Shown here piece by piece: positions 6,583-10,193 of a stretch of DNA of 10,193 nt. The notes beneath the pieces were generated by a model that was not told where the DNA came from, did no database searches, and saw only the letters and a list, made by a program, of their open reading frames with translations. Source of the stretch: Desulfobulbaceae bacterium (GTDB lineage: Bacteria; Desulfobacterota; Desulfobulbia; Desulfobulbales; SURF-16). Each line of letters starts with the position of its first letter. Position 1 is the stretch's first letter. Where the stretch lies: contig JANTFJ010000064.1 in the NCBI GenBank assembly GCA_024763495.1, positions 1 through 10,193 on the forward strand, given 5' to 3'. A program made the position numbers and the translations under genes.

Positions 6583-7033
6583 CCAACCAGACCAGGATGG
6601 CCCCGCTTTTGTTTTTATCCCCCTTGTCCCACTGATAGCCGTGCAGCACTCCTCGCTCTTTTAATTCCCGAATTTTTTGTTCCACTACATCAGGCAGCAC
6701 TGCCGGGCCATGGGAATGAAGCCCCCGCCCCGTGATGATCCGTACACAGAGCAGGCTTTGCTGCCTGGCAGCCAGGACAAAATCGTTGACCTTGATTTCC
6801 GCTTTCCGGGCTGTACAGCCATGAAGATCAAGCTCTGATTGCGGTTTATTTGTCCTGGAGGTTTTCTCGTCGGAATTTTTCCGAACTTCAGGCTGCTTTT
6901 CTTTTTTATGAAAAACAATCTCCGCCTCCCGGTCAAAACGAGCAGGGTCAAAAATTTTCGCAAAGCTTTCCGGTTCTCCAGTGACATGACCAAAGGAAAG
7001 GTCGTCGGTACGGGAGGAATATTTTTTCTTCAC
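6578..7033 (-). CDS. Smr-domain protein
   Basis: The protein is 151 aa, starting at GTG (7033-7031). A charged, probably disordered N-terminal part (about 1-65, many K/R/E/D) precedes an Smr domain. The domain is recognised by LDLHG (about 68-72), RIITGRGLHSHGPAVLPDVV (about 98-117, the equivalent of the family's H/TGxG loop), and the final strand SGAILVWLG (143-151). Smr domains are nicking or RNA-cleaving nucleases in MutS2 and in some stand-alone proteins; activity here is inferred only from the family. The start lies 3 bp after the pbp stop, and its AAGGA ribosome site sits within the last codons of pbp, so translation is probably coupled. The gene converges on the sulfurylase/kinase gene with 52 bp between the stops. 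Confidence 0.85.
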   Translation of the reverse strand: MKKKYSSRTDDLSFGHVTGEPESFAKIFDPARFDREAEIVFHKKEKQPEVRKNSDEKTSRTNKPQSELDLHGCTARKAEIKVNDFVLAARQQSLLCVRIITGRGLHSHGPAVLPDVVEQKIRELKERGVLHGYQWDKGDKNKSGAILVWLG

Positions 7034-7036
7034 GAT

Positions 7037-9835
7037 TTATTTTATCCTTACTACTTTTTCCTGGCTGTCATAATAACGAACCAGCTCTTCAAAAAGATCA
7101 TCCCTGCCGGTATAGATCTTGTTGTTGCTGTTTAAAATCTGGCGCAGGGCTTCCTGAAACGCGTCAATACCGATAATATTTTCATAAATATAATGTTTGC
7201 CTTTTCGGGCAGTAAGCAATCTTTTCATATAACGGTTTACGTTGGCCCAGTAAATATGATTATTGCGAAAATGACTGTTTTTCCGTTTTGCCTCTTCTAT
7301 TTCCCGGTCAATCATCTCCTGGAGTTCTTTATTGAAAAGAAAATTATAAATTTCTCCGGCTATCTTCACCGGCCCCTGGGTTGAAGAACCAACGCTGTGG
7401 ATGCCGCCCCTGTTAGTCGTTACCAGGACAATCATGGTTAAATTTTTGTCTTTATACTTCCGGCGATCCTGATAAGGATTGAAATGGCTGATAAAAACCG
7501 TGGACTTTTCACCTGGCGCGGTTCCGGTTTTACCGGAGACCAGATAACGGTGATATTTAAATTTGTTTTTCATTGCCGCGCCGGTGCCTCGGTTACAGAC
7601 TTCATACAGGGCCCGCATTTCATCATTACGTTCTTTCTTGGCATCAAAGAGAGGAATTGCCGGCTGATCAGGATTATTGACCCGCCCGTAAATAGTTTCA
7701 CCATTAATCAGAATACGTTTAACAAAGGCCGGCTGCCGATAATAACCATCGAGAAAGGCATTATATACCCCCAGCCATTGCTGAACAGGAACCTCGCCGG
7801 CCCCAATACCAAAGGGCCAGTAGCGGGCATCCTGCCGGTTGTATTTCAGGCCGATCTGGTCAAAGGCCATCAGCATGGAACTTTGCAGCCTGCGGTTGCT
7901 GTAGAGCCTGGCAAATATGGTATTGACAGATAATACCTGGGCCTCCAGCAGAGAATATTTACGGCCCAGGTAATGATTTCGCCCCTTTCCTTCCCGGTCA
8001 TAAGGGTACCAGTTGCGTGGCAGCCAGATTTTTTTGCCCGCGCTTTTGACATATTTGAATTCCAGGGGTTTATCGGCAAACGGGGTCTCCAGGGTGGCAT
8101 TACCGGCAGTCATGGCAAAATAGGAGATAACCGGTTTTATGGTTGAGGCCGGAGTCAGGGTCGCCTGCCGGTTCATCAGGTCAATAATAAGCGGATGTTC
8201 CGGTGATCGACCTTCCTGGTTATGACTGTCTGAATTTTTAATAAACTCCTTGCCCCCGACATATGAAACAATTTCTCCCTGCTGGTTAACAATAATAATT
8301 CCCGCGTTAATATTATTATAAAGGTTAGTCATAAAGCCCTTGAAATCCCGATAAGGCGGGGTCTGGTTCCTGTCGAGATAGCGGCGTCGATCTTTTTTCC
8401 ATAAATTTTTATTTTTTCGGAGTAAAATTTTATGATAGGTCGGACTGCTTAAAAAATTAGCCAGCACCTCTTTACTTTTTTCCACCAGGGAGACATCAAC
8501 ACTGGTTTCAATAATAACATCACCACGCACGTCCAGGAGCAGTCGCGAACCACTGACAGTACTGTTGTTTACAGTATAATTACGCGAACAGACTTCGCGA
8601 ATAACGTTCCAGGAAGTCCATTCCTCCTCACCGTAAAGGGGCGAACGAAAATCACGAAAACCAATGGCCCGGATAGATTCTTCATCATCAAGAAGCCAGC
8701 GTTCATAATCAGCCGCACTGATTTCATTCATTTTTGCGAGATAGCCCAGTGCTAGGTTTATTTTGGCCATTGCCGCTTTGGCATGGTGAAGCTGCCGCGG
8801 CTCAAGTTCCGTAAAACTTTTGCCCTTGACCACCTGGTAAAAGGCAATACAGCGGTTGTGGTTAGGAATAAAAGAGGCAATGGCCACCAGTTGCTGCATG
8901 GTAAGATCGGTCAGGTTTTTTTTAAAATAATTTTGGGCTGCTGCCGGAAAACCATACATATTGCTGCCCACCGGCACAGTATTGATATAAAAATCAAGAT
9001 TTTTTTCTTTACCGAACCTGGCCACCATCATATAGGCGACAATTATTTCTTCCAGTTTGTGGGCAATGGTACGTTCCGAGTTGCCGAGAATTTTTTTGGC
9101 GTTTTGCATGATAACGGTACTGGCTCCCCGCCGTCGTCCCAGCAGGGTATCCTTGACCGCTCCGACAAGATTAGGCCAGCTTACCCCGGCATGAATCAGG
9201 AAAGCATTTACATACCAGGGATTGCCTTCATGGGGCAGGAGATAATGATCTTCACAGGCCAGGAGCGCGGTTTTGACCTTGGCGGGAATCCTGGCCGTCA
9301 CCTCTCTTTTGCCGTATGATTTTATAATTTCGCCGTCCCGGGAAATAATTTTAGCTGAATGGGCATAGCTTGCCAGGGTCTCGGGCAGCCGCTGCACCGG
9401 GCTCACATCATACAGGGTGCGGGCAATAATGATTTCAATTATGTGCTGGGTAGGGCCGGGAATATAGTTAATTACCAGCAGGGTCAGGACGATCCGACAT
9501 ATCCATTTGCACACCCTGGGAACCCAGAAGGAAAGCAGAAAAAGAAAACGGTTAAAAGGATTTTCCCAGGGAAAAACAATTTTTTTATTAGGCCTTTTTT
9601 CCAGGTCTTTCAGATACTTATAATAACTTGACTCGAGATGTTTGCTCTCTCGCAGCCGTTGCATAATTTCCCGGTCGCTAAGGTCTTTTTTTTTGCCGTC
9701 CCGCTGGGCAAAGGTAAACTGAAAAGCCTTGAATTTGATGGCCTTGCGCTTCAGGTCTTCCTGCTCATTGCGGGAATCGGGCTCAGGTTTTGATTTTGCG
9801 TGTTTTCCGGACGCCTGTTGTTTTGTGTCGCTCAT
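7037..9835 (-). CDS. Class A penicillin-binding protein (glycosyltransferase + transpeptidase)
   Basis: The protein is 932 aa. A long, very basic cytoplasmic N-terminus (1-95) precedes one membrane segment (about 97-125). The GT51 glycosyltransferase domain (about 160-330) shows the catalytic ED pair in CEDHYLLPHEG (E195, D196), RRRGASTVIMQNAKK (234-248; the usual form is RGGSTITQQ) and KLEEIIVAYMMVARFGKE. The transpeptidase domain has the nucleophile motif STIK (S564-K567), SVN (636-638) and KTGT (769-772), so all three penicillin-binding motifs are present. It polymerises and cross-links peptidoglycan from lipid II at the outer face of the inner membrane. A charged tail of about 100 residues (835-932) follows the transpeptidase and I do not recognise it. 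The ATG at 9835 is the only suitable start; the ribosome site is weak. pbp is the first gene of an operon with the Smr gene. Assignment to PBP1A, 1B or 1C is not possible by eye. Confidence 0.92.
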   Translation of the reverse strand: MSDTKQQASGKHAKSKPEPDSRNEQEDLKRKAIKFKAFQFTFAQRDGKKKDLSDREIMQRLRESKHLESSYYKYLKDLEKRPNKKIVFPWENPFNRFLFLLSFWVPRVCKWICRIVLTLLVINYIPGPTQHIIEIIIARTLYDVSPVQRLPETLASYAHSAKIISRDGEIIKSYGKREVTARIPAKVKTALLACEDHYLLPHEGNPWYVNAFLIHAGVSWPNLVGAVKDTLLGRRRGASTVIMQNAKKILGNSERTIAHKLEEIIVAYMMVARFGKEKNLDFYINTVPVGSNMYGFPAAAQNYFKKNLTDLTMQQLVAIASFIPNHNRCIAFYQVVKGKSFTELEPRQLHHAKAAMAKINLALGYLAKMNEISAADYERWLLDDEESIRAIGFRDFRSPLYGEEEWTSWNVIREVCSRNYTVNNSTVSGSRLLLDVRGDVIIETSVDVSLVEKSKEVLANFLSSPTYHKILLRKNKNLWKKDRRRYLDRNQTPPYRDFKGFMTNLYNNINAGIIIVNQQGEIVSYVGGKEFIKNSDSHNQEGRSPEHPLIIDLMNRQATLTPASTIKPVISYFAMTAGNATLETPFADKPLEFKYVKSAGKKIWLPRNWYPYDREGKGRNHYLGRKYSLLEAQVLSVNTIFARLYSNRRLQSSMLMAFDQIGLKYNRQDARYWPFGIGAGEVPVQQWLGVYNAFLDGYYRQPAFVKRILINGETIYGRVNNPDQPAIPLFDAKKERNDEMRALYEVCNRGTGAAMKNKFKYHRYLVSGKTGTAPGEKSTVFISHFNPYQDRRKYKDKNLTMIVLVTTNRGGIHSVGSSTQGPVKIAGEIYNFLFNKELQEMIDREIEEAKRKNSHFRNNHIYWANVNRYMKRLLTARKGKHYIYENIIGIDAFQEALRQILNSNNKIYTGRDDLFEELVRYYDSQEKVVRIK

Positions 9836-9897
9836 GTTTAACGCTATACTTTTTTAATTTGCAAAATTATTCCTAAGATACGACAATATTATCGATA

Positions 9898-9937
9898 GCG
9901 CTCAATAAAGTACACCCAGGCAGCGACAACCCCATAA
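9898..9937 (-). repeat. 40-bp repeat, copy 2, upstream of pbp
   Basis: This is the inverted counterpart of 4588-4627 (34 of 40 identical, six transitions). Read on the minus strand it faces pbp, whose start is 62 bp away, so both copies have the same orientation relative to the gene they precede. Confidence 0.7.
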
Positions 9938-9983
9938 CTGTAAGTGATTCAGGGACGCCGCCCAGCGCGTGCAGGGTGGTGTT

Positions 9984-9997
9984 CATGGAGCGCTTAC
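9984..9997 (-). repeat. Right copy of the GCGCTCCATG repeat
   Basis: On the minus strand this reads GTAAGCGCTCCATG, one base different from 4500-4513. Together with 9898-9937 it forms an inverted, gapped counterpart of 4500-4627. Confidence 0.6.
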
Positions 9998-10011
9998 ATA
10001 TTATCAGGGAA

Positions 10012-10042
10012 GCTGGTGAAGTAAGCGTAAGCGTTCACCAGC
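10012..10042. repeat. Perfect 9-bp inverted repeat with GTAAGCG-containing loop
   Basis: GCTGGTGAA (10012-10020) and TTCACCAGC (10034-10042) are perfect inverses around 13 nt that hold GTAAGCGTAAGCG. The right part, GTAAGCGTTCACC (10027-10039), is identical to 4513-4525. No T-run follows, so it is not a terminator; a decayed transposon end is more likely. Confidence 0.5.
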
Positions 10043-10160
10043 ACCTCATCTTTGTCCATTCGGAGTCTCGTTCCTCGCTTACCTGGGCCTGCTTACATAC
10101 TCAACTTTCTGACTTGAGATAAGTATTTGAAGTCATATAACATCACCAATAAAACTCGCT

Positions 10161-10187
10161 CGTCATTCCGGCATGTCTTTAGCCGGA
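10161..10187. repeat. REP-like palindrome
   Basis: TCCGGC (10167-10172) pairs with GCCGGA (10182-10187) around ATGTCTTTA, preceded by CGTCAT. The pattern CGTCATTCCGGC...GCCGGA resembles dispersed REP-type hairpins I remember from many proteobacterial and Desulfobacterota genomes. Copy number cannot be judged from one window. Confidence 0.45.
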
Positions 10188-10193
10188 GGTAAG

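Larger units (their letters stand above)
9836..10193. other. Gene-free stretch upstream of pbp, rich in mobile-element ends
   Basis: No credible coding region is seen. It contains the second 40-bp repeat (9898-9937), a GTAAGTGATTCA end (9940-9951), CATGGAGCGCTTAC (9984-9997), a hairpin GCTGGTGAA/TTCACCAGC (10012-10020/10034-10042) whose loop carries overlapping GTAAGCG copies (10021-10027, 10027-10033), ATTCGGAGTC (10058-10067, inverted match to GACTCCGAAT at 4526-4535), CGCTTAC (10076-10082), a repeat of GCTTACATA (9992-10000, 10091-10099), and a REP-like palindrome at the far end. No intact target duplication was found for any pair of these ends. Confidence 0.5.

Noticed and set aside
8783..9319. 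Plus-strand open frame of 178 codons within pbp
   Set aside because: It is antisense to the conserved GT51 domain, has no recognisable domain and no ribosome site.
1..10193. CRISPR array, toxin-antitoxin pair, phage or defence genes
   Set aside because: No regularly spaced direct repeats and no coding region of these types were found on either strand.

Overview
The window reads as chromosomal DNA from a sulfate- or sulfur-metabolising Desulfobacterota bacterium, probably near Desulfobulbales. This placement is an inference. It rests on a DUF3373-type outer-membrane protein paired with a monohaem cytochrome c, a fused ATP-sulfurylase-like/APS-kinase protein, a multi-helix chemoreceptor, and repeated IS66-like element ends. 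There is no rRNA, tRNA or other marker that would fix the taxon.

Layout, left to right. (1) 1-2141: a leader with two clear hairpins, then a small secreted c-type cytochrome (218-556) and a large outer-membrane beta-barrel protein (612-2141), both on +, each with a good Shine-Dalgarno, probably one operon. (2) 2135-2349: a 199-bp non-autonomous insertion element (MITE) with 12-bp perfect terminal inverted repeats and a perfect 8-bp target duplication. It landed exactly at the stop codon of the outer-membrane protein gene, between the stop and the operon's strong intrinsic terminator (2357-2399). (3) 2419-4503: a two-TM methyl-accepting chemotaxis protein on +. (4) 4504-4812: a 309-bp gene-free stretch carrying IS66-like ends and one copy of a 40-bp repeat. 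(5) 4813-6525: an ATP-sulfurylase-like/APS-kinase fusion on +. Its kinase half looks intact, while its sulfurylase half has lost residues normally essential for catalysis. (6) 6578-9835: an operon on -, with a class A penicillin-binding protein (pbp, upstream) followed 3 bp later by an Smr-domain protein. It converges on the sulfurylase/kinase gene. (7) 9836-10193: a 358-bp gene-free stretch with the second, inverted copy of the 40-bp repeat, several GTAAGCG-type element ends, a hairpin and a REP-like palindrome.

How the parts work together. The cytochrome and the barrel protein plausibly act together at the periplasm/outer membrane. The chemoreceptor feeds a CheA/CheW pathway encoded elsewhere. 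The sulfurylase/kinase fusion would make PAPS from APS. The PBP builds peptidoglycan. No dedicated new defence or mobile system is visible. The most notable items are the MITE with intact target duplication, the degenerate sulfurylase active site joined to an intact APS kinase, and the 40-bp repeat that lies upstream of both the sulfurylase/kinase gene and the pbp gene in the same orientation relative to each gene.
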